Assembly: GCA_035601195.1 (NCBI GenBank)
Contig: DATNOU010000140.1
Coordinates: 1 to 13,381 of the forward strand
Direction: 5' to 3'
DNA: 13,381 nt
Source of the DNA: JAIBJP01 sp035601195
GTDB taxonomy: Bacteria > Actinomycetota > Thermoleophilia > Gaiellales > Gaiellaceae
The position numbers were made by a program, and so were the translations under genes. Under the pieces are notes generated by a model. It searched no databases. It was not told where the DNA came from and was given only the letters and a program-made list of their open reading frames with translations. Shown here one piece after another: positions 5,507 through 11,821 of this stretch; the first letter of the stretch is position 1, and every line of letters begins with the position of its first letter.

Positions 5507-8041
5507 CTAGGTGAGAGCTTCGAGGAGTGTCCGTTCCGCCCGCGCGAGCGCCTCGGGCAGCTTCTCGGGATCGCGCCCGCCCGCCCGGGCCATCGTCGGG
5601 CGTCCGCCACCTCCGCCGCCGACGAGGGCCGCTGCCTCGCGCACGACCTTGACCGCGTCGAGCCCGCGCTCCTCGAGCGAGCGGTCGAGGTTCACGAGGA
5701 GGTGGACGCGTCCGTCGTCGCACGCGCCGAGCACCACCGCGGCGGGGGCGTTCTGCTGCATGAGCCGGTCGGAGAGCTGAAGCATGTCCTCGGGCGTCGT
5801 CGCGCCGAGCTCCATGACGATCACCTCGACCTCGCCGGCCTTGTTCCGCCGCTCTTCGACGATGTCCGGCTCCGCCGTCGCGCGAGCCTTCTTCGGCTCC
5901 TTGCGCACCCGCTCGAGCTCCGCGGCTTGCTCGTCGGCTTCCTCAGCCCTGGCATGCATGTAGGCGAACGCCTCCCCCGACGTGACGGCCTCGATGCGCC
6001 GGACCCCCGCCCCCACCGAGCCCTCGGAGAGCATCACGAACGGCCCAATCTCCGCGGTCGTGCGCACGTGAGTGCCGCCACAGAGCTCGCGCGAAAACCC
6101 GGGGATCTCGACGACGCGGACGATCTCCCCGTACTTCTCTCCGAAGAGCATCATCGCGCCGAGGTTGCGAGCCTCGTCGATGGGCGTGAGGAACGCATGC
6201 ACCGGCAGGTTCTCGAAGACCCTGGCGTTCACGATCTCCTCGACCCGCTCGCGCTCCTCCGGAGTCAGCCCCTGGGGATGAGTGAAGTCGAAGCGGAGCT
6301 TGTCGGGGCGCACCGCTGACCCTGCCTGGCGAACGTGGTCGCCGAGCACCTCCTGCAGGGCCTTGTGCAGCAGGTGCGTCGCCGTGTGGTTCGCCATCGT
6401 GGGGAAACGCACCTTCCAGGGAACCACCGCTTTGACGCGATCGCCGGCGCTGAAGTCCTCGCCGCGGAAGAGCAGCGCCTGGTCCTCGCCAAAGCGGAAG
6501 GCGCCGGCGAGCTCGGCCCGCGCTCCGTCCTTCTCGATCCAGCCCCGGTCGCTCACCTGGCCGCCGCCCTCGGCGTAGAACGGAGACTCGCGGAGCTTTG
6601 CGAGGAAAGTGCCGTCGCCGAGCGGTTCGAGAGCCCCGATCTGCGTCAAGACTTCGGTCTTCTCCCAACCGACGAAGTCGGTTGCAAATCCGGCTTCGCG
6701 GGCGAAGTCGGCTGCTCGCTTGAGCTCCGTCTTGTCGGCGCCCGCCCGGGAGATCTCTCGGTGCTCCTCCATCAGCCTCGCAAAGCCATCATCGTCGACC
6801 GCGAGGCCGCGTTCGCGCGCGAGCTCCCTTGTCAGCTCGACCGGGAAGCCGTATGTCGCCGTCAGGGTGAATGCGTCCTCGCCGGAGATATCGCCCTTGG
6901 CGGCCACCTCCTCGAAGAGGCGCATGCCCCGCGCGAGCGTCTCCGAGAAGCGCTCCTCCTCGGCCCGGAGGGTGTCCTGGATCTGGCGCCGGTTCTCCTC
7001 CAGCTCCGGGTACCAGGCCGCGGTTTGCTCGACGACCACGTCCGAGAGGCGCCAGAGATCCTCGAGCCCGATCTTGCGAGCCTGCTGGACGGCGCGCCGG
7101 ATGATCCGGCGCAGGACGTAGCCGCGCCCCTCGTTCGACGGAGCAACGCCGTCGCCGACGAGAAAGGTCATCCCCCGCCCGTGGTCGGCGAGGATGCGGT
7201 GCGCTTTTGTCGCCGTCTCGTCCGCGTCCCAGGGGACGCCGCTCTCCTGCTCGATCCAGGCCATGATCGCCTGATAGCCGTCGGTCTCGTACACGGAGCG
7301 GACGTCCTGCGTGATCGCGGCCAGCCGCTCGACTCCCATGCCCGTGTCGACGTTCTGCTGGGGCAGGGGCGTCAGCGTTCCGTCGGCGTGCAGCTCGTAT
7401 TCCATGAAGACGAGGTTCCAGAACTCGAGGAAGCGGTCGCAGCGGGGGCACGCAGGCGCGCAGCCCAGCTCCCCGCAGCCGTACTCCTCGCCCCAGTCGA
7501 AGTAGATCTCGGAGTCCGGGCCGCAGGGTCCGGGACCGCCGACCGACCAGAAGTTCTCGGAGCTCGGCAGCGGAACGATGCGCTCTCGTGGGAGTCCCAC
7601 GTCCTCCCAGAGCTGGATCGACACCTCGTCCTCCCTGAGCCCGAGCTGCGGGTCGCCGGCATGGACGGTCGCCCAGATGCGGTCCCACGGGAGCTCCAGA
7701 TGACCCTGGATGAAGTCGGTGGCGTACTCGATGGCGCCCTGCTTGAAGTACTGCCCGAACGAGAAGTTGCCGAGCATCTCGAAGAAGGTGAGATGGTGGC
7801 CGTCGAGGCCCACCTCGTCGATGTCGGGCGTGCGGAAGCACTTCTGCACCGTCGTGGTGAGCGGTGCCGGCGGCGGTTCGCGGCCGAGGAAATACGGCAT
7901 CTGCGGCTGCATGCCGGCCGAGGTGAGCAGCGTCGAGTGGTCGTCCGCGCGCGGAATCAGAGGCCACGAAGGAAGCCGCTTGTGGCCCTGACGCTCGAAG
8001 AAGGCGAGGAAGCCCTCGCGAAGCTCCGCCGAGGTGCGCAT
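5507..8041 (-). CDS. alaS: Alanyl-tRNA synthetase
   Basis: Charges tRNA-Ala and clears mischarged Ser/Gly. Domains in order: class II catalytic core (1 to about 240), with PSWPLIP and LLTSAGMQ (24-45), TTVQKCFRTPDIDEVG (63-78), GPCGPDSEIYFD (171-182) and TGMGVERL (233-240); the tRNA-recognition domain (about 245-460); the editing domain with HTATH (552-556) and CGGTH (654-658), the four zinc-ligand positions; a short helical linker (about 695-732); and the C-Ala domain ending GGGGGGRPTMARAGG (808-822). At 844 residues it is slightly short, mainly because the coiled-coil linker is compact. An insertion in the core holds four cysteines (189, 194, 198, 201), a possible extra zinc site. ATG at 8041 begins exactly at the family N-terminus (MRTSAELREGFLAFF); no clear Shine-Dalgarno precedes it. 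It is followed by ruvX. Confidence 0.98.
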   Translation of the reverse strand: MRTSAELREGFLAFFERQGHKRLPSWPLIPRADDHSTLLTSAGMQPQMPYFLGREPPPAPLTTTVQKCFRTPDIDEVGLDGHHLTFFEMLGNFSFGQYFKQGAIEYATDFIQGHLELPWDRIWATVHAGDPQLGLREDEVSIQLWEDVGLPRERIVPLPSSENFWSVGGPGPCGPDSEIYFDWGEEYGCGELGCAPACPRCDRFLEFWNLVFMEYELHADGTLTPLPQQNVDTGMGVERLAAITQDVRSVYETDGYQAIMAWIEQESGVPWDADETATKAHRILADHGRGMTFLVGDGVAPSNEGRGYVLRRIIRRAVQQARKIGLEDLWRLSDVVVEQTAAWYPELEENRRQIQDTLRAEEERFSETLARGMRLFEEVAAKGDISGEDAFTLTATYGFPVELTRELARERGLAVDDDGFARLMEEHREISRAGADKTELKRAADFAREAGFATDFVGWEKTEVLTQIGALEPLGDGTFLAKLRESPFYAEGGGQVSDRGWIEKDGARAELAGAFRFGEDQALLFRGEDFSAGDRVKAVVPWKVRFPTMANHTATHLLHKALQEVLGDHVRQAGSAVRPDKLRFDFTHPQGLTPEERERVEEIVNARVFENLPVHAFLTPIDEARNLGAMMLFGEKYGEIVRVVEIPGFSRELCGGTHVRTTAEIGPFVMLSEGSVGAGVRRIEAVTSGEAFAYMHARAEEADEQAAELERVRKEPKKARATAEPDIVEERRNKAGEVEVIVMELGATTPEDMLQLSDRLMQQNAPAAVVLGACDDGRVHLLVNLDRSLEERGLDAVKVVREAAALVGGGGGGRPTMARAGGRDPEKLPEALARAERTLLEALT

Positions 8042-8110
8042 GTGACGGATTCTACGTTTGGGCCTGACGGGCTCTACGACGCCCGCTGGCCCAGCCTAGA
8101 AATCTCGAAT

Positions 8111-8125
8111 CGGGGTCAGACCCCG
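8111..8125. repeat. REP-like palindromic unit, copy 1
   Basis: CGGGGTCAGACCCCG is a near-perfect palindrome (seven-base arms around one base), followed two to four bases later by GTCCTA (8129-8134). The same arrangement recurs at 8260-8274 in the same orientation. Short GGGGTCAGACCCC palindromes resemble the repeated extragenic palindromes of many genomes. Confidence 0.6.
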
Positions 8126-8240
8126 TATGTCCTAGGGAGCCGTGGCCGAAGAGGACGACCTGGAAGCCTGAGCCGGCGCGGCGCCTCAAGTTTGCGGCCG
8201 TCGCTATGTCGACCATCAGTCACAGAAGCGTCAAGCGGCA

Positions 8241-8255
8241 TGGCTCTTAGAGCCA
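8241..8255. repeat. Near-perfect inverted repeat TGGCTCTTAGAGCCA
   Basis: Seven-base arms (TGGCTCT and AGAGCCA) flank a single central T. It could fold as a six-pair hairpin with a TTA loop in RNA or serve as a dimeric repressor site near the presumed alaS promoter region. It is the most upstream of three inverted repeats packed into 49 nt. Confidence 0.6.
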
Positions 8256-8259
8256 CCGC

Positions 8260-8274
8260 CGGGGTCAGGCCCCG
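8260..8274. repeat. REP-like palindromic unit, copy 2
   Basis: CGGGGTCAGGCCCCG differs from copy 1 by one base (A to G at position 10) and is again followed by T, two bases and GTCCTA (8277-8282). It lies 16 nt beyond the stop codon of the sigma factor, so it could also act as part of a 3' stem-loop of that transcript. Confidence 0.6.
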
Positions 8275-8276
8275 TC

Positions 8277-8289
8277 GTCCTATTAGGAC
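8277..8289. terminator. Inverted repeat touching the sigma-factor stop codon
   Basis: GTCCTATTAGGAC has six-base arms around one T. On the minus strand it overlaps the last base of the sigma-factor TAG stop and is followed by two more palindromes. The series could protect or end the sigma transcript; no T-run follows, so an intrinsic terminator is not proven. Confidence 0.35.
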
Positions 8290-9068
8290 TAGGAGGCCCG
8301 CCGCTTGACCGTTTGCTCGGCCGCGATCTCGTCGCGAATCTTCTCCAGCGCGCGGCGGATCAGTCGCGAGACGTGCATCTGGGAGATCCCCACCTGCTGG
8401 GCGATCTGCGACTGCGTCAGCCCCTCGAAGAAGCGGAGATGGAGGATGCGGCGTTCTCGATCATCGAGCGCCCGGAGCCCCGGCGCGAGCACGGCCCGGT
8501 CCTCGCTCACCTCGTATTCGTGCTCGAGCTCGCCGAGCGACTCGAGGGGGTCGAGGTCGGACCCGTCGTCGCCGCCGCCCCCGCCCGGAGCGGAGAGCGA
8601 CAGCGTCGCGTAGGCCTGCCCGCTCTCGAGCGCTTCGAGCACCTCTTCCTCCTCCACGCTCGCCGCCTTCGCGAGCTCTGCGATCGTCGGAGAGCGTTCG
8701 AGCTGGACGGTCAGCTCCTCGACGAGATGCGACAGGCGTACGTTCAGCTCCTGGAGGCCGCGCGGCACGCGGACCGACCAGCCCTTGTCGCGGAAATGGC
8801 GCTTGATCTCCCCGATGATGTTCGGGGTCGCGTAGGTGGTCAGCTCGACGCCGCGGTCGATGTCGAAGCGGTCGATCGCTTTGATCAGGCCGATGCAGCC
8901 AACCTGGACGAGATCCTCGAGCTGCTCGCCCCGGTAGGAGTAGCGCCGGGCGAGCGAGCGGACGAGCGGCAAGTACTGCTCGATCAGGCGCTCGCGCGCC
9001 TCGAGATCCCCGCGCTTGTGGTAGCGGCGGAGGAGCTCGCGATCTGCCTTCTCCTCATACAGGCTCAC
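8289..9068 (-). CDS. Sigma-70 family factor, SigB/SigF/WhiG type
   Basis: A 259-residue alternative sigma factor that directs RNA polymerase, most likely to stress or stationary-phase promoters. Region 2 spans about 27-105: LIEQYLPLVRSLARRY (28-43), EDLVQVGCIGLIKAIDRFD (51-69) and the -10 recognition helix in LTTYATPNIIGEIKRHFRDK (76-95), then VRVPRGLQEL (99-108). Region 3 is about 110-150. A glycine/acidic linker (160-185) follows, and region 4 is 198-246 with the helix-turn-helix LTQSQIAQQVGISQMHVSRLIRRALEKI. I chose GTG 9068 because GAGGGG (9078-9073) lies 4 nt upstream and the product MSLYEEKADRELLRRY starts like SigB homologues; the frame extends 45 codons upstream, but that is out-of-frame anti-sigma sequence. 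It overlaps the anti-sigma-like gene by 14 nt, as expected for a co-translated regulatory pair. Confidence 0.95.
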   Translation of the reverse strand: MSLYEEKADRELLRRYHKRGDLEARERLIEQYLPLVRSLARRYSYRGEQLEDLVQVGCIGLIKAIDRFDIDRGVELTTYATPNIIGEIKRHFRDKGWSVRVPRGLQELNVRLSHLVEELTVQLERSPTIAELAKAASVEEEEVLEALESGQAYATLSLSAPGGGGGDDGSDLDPLESLGELEHEYEVSEDRAVLAPGLRALDDRERRILHLRFFEGLTQSQIAQQVGISQMHVSRLIRRALEKIRDEIAAEQTVKRRAS

Positions 9069-9465
9069 GAAACCCCTCGCTCCGGACGACCTGCACGCGC
9101 TTTTCGAGCCGCAGCCAGTCTCCGTCCTCACGGCTCTCGAGGCTGACGTCCTCGACCAGAGTGCCGAGCAGCCGGCCGAGGGCGAGCCGGTCGTCACGCT
9201 CATCCTCGAGGTCCGACTTCAGCGCCGCACCATCGAGCGGCCCGACGATCATCGCCAACCCTCCGTCCTGCAGATCGAGCTCGACGGTCACCTCCGAGGT
9301 GCTGGCGTAACCACCGTTGTCGAGCACGCTCTCGAGTGCCAGCTGGAGGTCCTCGAGCTGCTCGTAGGAGACGTCCAGCCTGGCTGCCAGGCCCCCGACC
9401 ACGAGCAGAGCGATCCCGTGGTAGGAGGACTGGTGAGGAATCTTGAGCTTGATCGCGCCAGTCAC
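9055..9465 (-). CDS. RsbW-like anti-sigma / HATPase-fold protein with degenerate ATP motifs
   Basis: The gene lies directly before the SigF-like factor and overlaps it by 14 nt, the usual place for an RsbW/SpoIIAB anti-sigma kinase. The 136-residue length and layout agree: an N-terminal strand (IKLKIPHQSSY, 5-15), a helix (HGIALLVVGGLAARL), then YEQLEDLQLALESVLDN (34-50), which corresponds to the N-box helix, a strand pair EVTVELDLQDGGLAMIVGPL (58-77), and helices plus a final strand. The N-box is altered, with Asp49 where the Mg-binding Asn is expected (Asn50 follows), and no DxGxG box is seen. It may bind the sigma factor without kinase activity. The start is GTG 9465 in a GTGA overlap with the upstream DUF948 gene. 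The family call is from layout and context and could be wrong in detail. Confidence 0.72.
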   Translation of the reverse strand: MTGAIKLKIPHQSSYHGIALLVVGGLAARLDVSYEQLEDLQLALESVLDNGGYASTSEVTVELDLQDGGLAMIVGPLDGAALKSDLEDERDDRLALGRLLGTLVEDVSLESREDGDWLRLEKRVQVVRSEGFREPV

Positions 9466-9926
9466 TCCGCCTCGCCGCCGCGGTGGAGCTCCTCTTCGAT
9501 CTCCCGCTCCCGGCGGCCGGCGGCAGCTCGCGCACTCTGGTAGGCGCCGCGGAAATCGCGCCGCGCGCGGAGGGTGGCCACGCCGTGGGCTAGGCCCGCC
9601 GCCAGGCCGGAGATCTTCTGAACCGGCCGGGTAAGAGCGATCGTGACCGCGCGCACGGCGGTGTCGAGGTTATCGGCGGCGTCGACGGCACTGTCCGTGA
9701 CGCGATCGAGCTTGTCGAGCTGCCCGTTCACGCGGTCAACCGTTCCTCCGGCTTTGTTGATGAGGGGGAGCACTTCCTTTTCCAGACCCTGGACCAACGA
9801 GGAAACGCTCCGAATGGTTGCGGCCAGGCGAACGAGCGCATAGGCGAGCGCGAGACCAACGACTGCCAGGAATCCGCTCAGCGCGATCCAGAGAACGTCG
9901 ATCGTCTCGAAGGCAGCCAGGGGCAC
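9462..9926 (-). CDS. DUF948 membrane-anchored coiled-coil protein
   Basis: A 154-residue protein of unknown function. A single N-terminal membrane helix (about 11-36, VLWIALSGFLAVVGLALAYALV) is followed by an amphipathic helical region (37-100) with regularly spaced hydrophobics (LVQGLEKEVLPLINKAGGTVDRVNGQLDKLDRVTDSAVDAADNLDTAVRAV in pattern). This is the typical plan of DUF948 proteins, which are often annotated as general-stress proteins. The C-terminus is basic then acidic (RREREIEEELHRGGEAE). The start is GTG 9926. It begins 14 nt after mnmA ends and overlaps the anti-sigma-like gene by 4 nt (GTGA), so the three downstream genes are one translational unit. The link to stress sigma factors is suggested by context only. 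Confidence 0.85.
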   Translation of the reverse strand: MPLAAFETIDVLWIALSGFLAVVGLALAYALVRLAATIRSVSSLVQGLEKEVLPLINKAGGTVDRVNGQLDKLDRVTDSAVDAADNLDTAVRAVTIALTRPVQKISGLAAGLAHGVATLRARRDFRGAYQSARAAAGRREREIEEELHRGGEAE

Positions 9927-9940
9927 GGCGCGATCCTACG

Positions 9941-11221
9941 TCAGTGGGCGGCGGTGATGAGTCCTGCGCCTACCACGACCTCGCCCTCGTAAAGAACCGC
10001 CGCCTGCCCCGCGGCAACGCCGTACACAGGCTGGTCGAGCGCGATGCGGAACCCGCGTCTCTCGTCCTCCACGGTCGCCGCGATGGCGGGAGAGCGATAG
10101 CGCAGCTTGGCCTCGACGCGGCCGACCGGAACGAAGAGACGCCCGTTGCCGACGCGGATTTGGCGACGCGCGAGCGCTTCTCGTGGGCCGACGACCACTG
10201 CGTTCGTCCGGGGGTCTGCGCGAAGCGCATACAACGGCTTCCCGATCGCGACGCCGAGGCCGCGGCGCTGTCCCGGCGTGAACCGCCAGAAGCCTCCATG
10301 ACGGCCGAGCTCGCGCCCGTCCTCGTCGAGGACCGGGCCGTCCCTCTCGTCCAGTCCCTGGCGAGCGAGGAAATCCCTGTAGTCGGCGCCCGCGAGGAAG
10401 CACGCCTCCTGACTCTCGGCCCGGCCCGCAGCCTCGAGCCCGGCTGCACGCGCCTGGGAGCGGGTCTCGGCCTTGCTCTGGTCCCCGAGCGGGAACCACA
10501 GTCGAGCCAAAACGCGCGGATCCAGACGGGCGAGCATGTACGACTGGTCCTTCTCCGCATCAGCTCCTCGGGCGAGCAGCAGCCGGCCGCGATGCTCGGC
10601 GAGGCGCGCGTAGTGTCCCGTGACGAGCTTCTGAGCCCCGATCCGGCGGGCGAAAGCGAGCAGGGCGGCGAAACGGAAGCCCCCGTTGCAGCGAATGCAC
10701 GGGTTCGGCGTCTCCCCGCGTGCGTAGCCGCTGACGAAGGGCCCGACGACCGCCTTCCGAAAGCCCTCGCGCAGATCCAGCGTGACGTGCGGAAACCCGA
10801 GCCTGTGACAGGTCTCCCTGGCCGCAAGCACGGACTCGGGCGAGCAGCAGGCCCGGTCCGAGCTCGGCCCGGCAGGGTCGGTCCAGAGCCGCAGGGTCAC
10901 CCCCACGGGGTCGTGACCCCCGTCGCGGGCGCGGAGGAGCGCCACCGCGCTGTCCACCCCGCCGCTCATGGCCACGGCGACGCGACCCTCATCCGTCGGC
11001 GCGGTCATCGCGGGGCCGAGCGCATCGTGGAGCGCGTCTCCCGCCAACGGCTCGCCGGGAACAGCCGCAGCGGAGAGCGTCGTCAGTCCGCGCACCGCGG
11101 CGCAGAGGTCAGCGACTCCTGGTCCCTCCCCGGTCGCCGCGACGAGGCGACCGTCGGCGATCTCGAGTCGAACCCACGCGACGTCGCCGTCGCGCGCCGA
11201 GTTCCCGATCAGCTCTGTCAT
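9941..11221 (-). CDS. mnmA: tRNA 2-thiouridine(34) synthase MnmA with extra IscU-like N-terminal domain
   Basis: Installs sulfur at position 2 of wobble uridine in tRNA-Lys/Glu/Gln, using ATP to adenylate the base. Residues 72-426 are standard MnmA: the PP-loop SGGVDS (86-91), TPNPCIRCN (171-179) with catalytic Cys178, GHYARL (202-207), KDQSYML (224-230), and EACFLAG with the second catalytic Cys274, then the central and beta-barrel domains ending VVGAGLITAAH. Residues 1-71 are an addition: GDVAWVRLEIADGRLVAAT, then GEGPGVADL and a helix-rich part. This resembles the NifU/IscU scaffold fold, but the usual ligand cysteines are absent (one Cys at 40 only). Codon use in the extension is as GC-rich at third positions as in the rest, supporting ATG 11221; the alternative is ATG 11008, which would give a normal 355-residue MnmA. 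The 6S-like RNA region ends a few bases upstream. Confidence 0.95.
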   Translation of the reverse strand: MTELIGNSARDGDVAWVRLEIADGRLVAATGEGPGVADLCAAVRGLTTLSAAAVPGEPLAGDALHDALGPAMTAPTDEGRVAVAMSGGVDSAVALLRARDGGHDPVGVTLRLWTDPAGPSSDRACCSPESVLAARETCHRLGFPHVTLDLREGFRKAVVGPFVSGYARGETPNPCIRCNGGFRFAALLAFARRIGAQKLVTGHYARLAEHRGRLLLARGADAEKDQSYMLARLDPRVLARLWFPLGDQSKAETRSQARAAGLEAAGRAESQEACFLAGADYRDFLARQGLDERDGPVLDEDGRELGRHGGFWRFTPGQRRGLGVAIGKPLYALRADPRTNAVVVGPREALARRQIRVGNGRLFVPVGRVEAKLRYRSPAIAATVEDERRGFRIALDQPVYGVAAGQAAVLYEGEVVVGAGLITAAH

Positions 11222-11227
11222 GGCATA

Positions 11228-11393
11228 GGGCGTACCCCACCCCGCCGATGAAGCTCTGGACGTGAGGAACCTGGCGAACCAGGTGGGTGCCCTGCCGACC
11301 GGCGCCGACGGCGGCGGTCGGACCCGAGCTCCCTCTCAGTAGCGTGTTGGTTCTACATTGCGCCCAGAGCCACGCACGGGGTCGAGCACGCAC
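11228..11393 (-). ncRNA. Structured RNA resembling 6S RNA (SsrS), or a structured mnmA leader
   Basis: The 192-nt gap before mnmA has no gene but folds strongly on the minus strand. Nested pairs: GCGTGC (11391-11386) with GTACGC (11235-11230); ACCCCG (11382-11377) with CGGGGT (11244-11239); GCTCTGGGCG (11370-11361) with CGTCCAGAGC (11262-11253), ten pairs including one G-U. Above them lies an open bubble whose 3' side forms its own hairpin, ACCTGG-TTCG-CCAGGT (11284-11269), and a terminal stem CCGACCG/CGGTCGG (11321-11295) capped by CGCC-GTC-GGCG. A closing stem, a large bubble with a hairpin on its 3' side, and a terminal stem of about 165 nt in all is the plan of 6S RNA, which binds sigma-70 RNA polymerase by mimicking open promoter DNA. 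A -10-like TAGAGT (11404-11399) precedes it, with no -35. No terminator separates it from mnmA, so a leader or a processed co-transcript is the alternative. Confidence 0.6.
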
Positions 11394-11404
11394 TTTTCAC
11401 TCTA

Positions 11405-11422
11405 GCGGAGTCGCTACTCCGC
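11405..11422 (-). terminator. Hairpin across the stop codon of the DPBB-protein gene
   Basis: GCGGAGT-AGCG-ACTCCGC is a perfect seven-pair stem with a four-base loop; the TAG stop (11416-11414) spans the end of the 5' arm and the loop. No T-run follows (TAGAGTGAAAAG), so it may be a weak terminator or a 3' end-protecting stem. It sits immediately before the candidate 6S-like RNA. Confidence 0.4.
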
Positions 11423-11821
11423 GAAGCGCCACCGGATCGTCGTCCGCCCTTGCACGCCGAGCTCGTCGGCGAGGGCTTGCGTCAGGTCGAACGCGCGCCC
11501 CCCTCCCACAGTCGTGTGGTCGACGACCTCGGTCCGCACCTCCTTGCTGCCCAGCGAGAGCACGAGGTCGACGCCACACGGAAGCACGGCGTGCGCGACC
11601 CCGAGCGTTCCCGAATCGAGTGTCGTGCCGCAGGTCGTTCCTCGCGTGTAGGCCTCCGGACGGAGGACTCCGACGATCGCCGACTCCCAGCGCACGGCCG
11701 GACCGACTGGGTTGAGCGGCGCGGCAGCTTCTCTCCTTTCCCGGAGAGCGAGCACACCGAGCGTCGCGAGCAGCGCAACGGCGGCCAGCGCGGCCTGTCG
11801 CTGAAGGAGGGTCGGGCTCAC
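11414..11821 (-). CDS. Small membrane-anchored protein with RlpA-like double-psi beta-barrel
   Basis: A 135-residue protein with a short N-terminus, one hydrophobic helix (about 9-26) that is either an anchor or a signal peptide, and an extracytoplasmic domain. Residues about 57-131 read like the RlpA/barwin double-psi beta-barrel: AYTRGTTCGTTLDSGTLGVAHAVLPCG (57-83, compare the TASG...AAHRTLPFGT pattern), VVDHTTVGGGRAFDLTQALADELG (99-122, compare NDRGPF...DLS..AA..LG), then a closing strand TTIRWRF. Cys64 and Cys82 could form a disulfide. Asp112 corresponds to the conserved Asp of the DLS motif, but the DRGP motif is DHTT. The fold often acts on cell-wall glycan; activity here is not shown. 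I chose GTG 11821, in a GTGA overlap with the upstream gene; the longer frame is upstream-gene shadow. Confidence 0.72.
   Translation of the reverse strand: MSPTLLQRQAALAAVALLATLGVLALRERREAAAPLNPVGPAVRWESAIVGVLRPEAYTRGTTCGTTLDSGTLGVAHAVLPCGVDLVLSLGSKEVRTEVVDHTTVGGGRAFDLTQALADELGVQGRTTIRWRFAE

Larger units (their letters stand above)
8042..8288. other. Gene-free spacer between the sigma factor and alaS, rich in inverted repeats
   Basis: No supported gene lies here. It holds the alaS leader and the 3' end of the sigma-factor transcript. Besides the repeats listed separately, an imperfect palindrome TGAGCCGGCGCGGCGCCTCA occupies 8169-8188. On the minus strand a TTGACG (8234-8229) could be a -35 for alaS, but the best -10 at correct spacing (GACATA, 8210-8205) is poor. 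No T-box-like element is visible before alaS. Confidence 0.6.

Noticed and set aside
8111..8274. Complete insertion sequence bounded by the two CGGGGTCAG units
   Set aside because: The 134 bp between the copies has no reading frame, no transposase fragment and no visible target-site duplication; at most it is a small non-autonomous element.
8042..8288. T-box riboswitch before alaS
   Set aside because: No T-box consensus (AGGGUGGNACCGCG-like) and no antiterminator arrangement were found on the minus strand, so the palindromes are better treated as repeats or terminators.
6335..8308. Long open frame on the plus strand opposite alaS (about 657 codons)
   Set aside because: It is antisense to a complete, motif-perfect alaS, has an Arg/Ala/Leu/Asp-rich composition typical of GC-rich shadow frames, and shows no recognisable domain.
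9069..9203. Extra 45 codons upstream of the sigma factor in the same frame
   Set aside because: They lie inside the anti-sigma-like gene in another frame; GTG 9068 has a purine-rich ribosome site and matches the family N-terminus.
9818..11251. Long plus-strand frame opposite mnmA
   Set aside because: Antisense shadow of a gene with all MnmA catalytic motifs; no start signal or domain.
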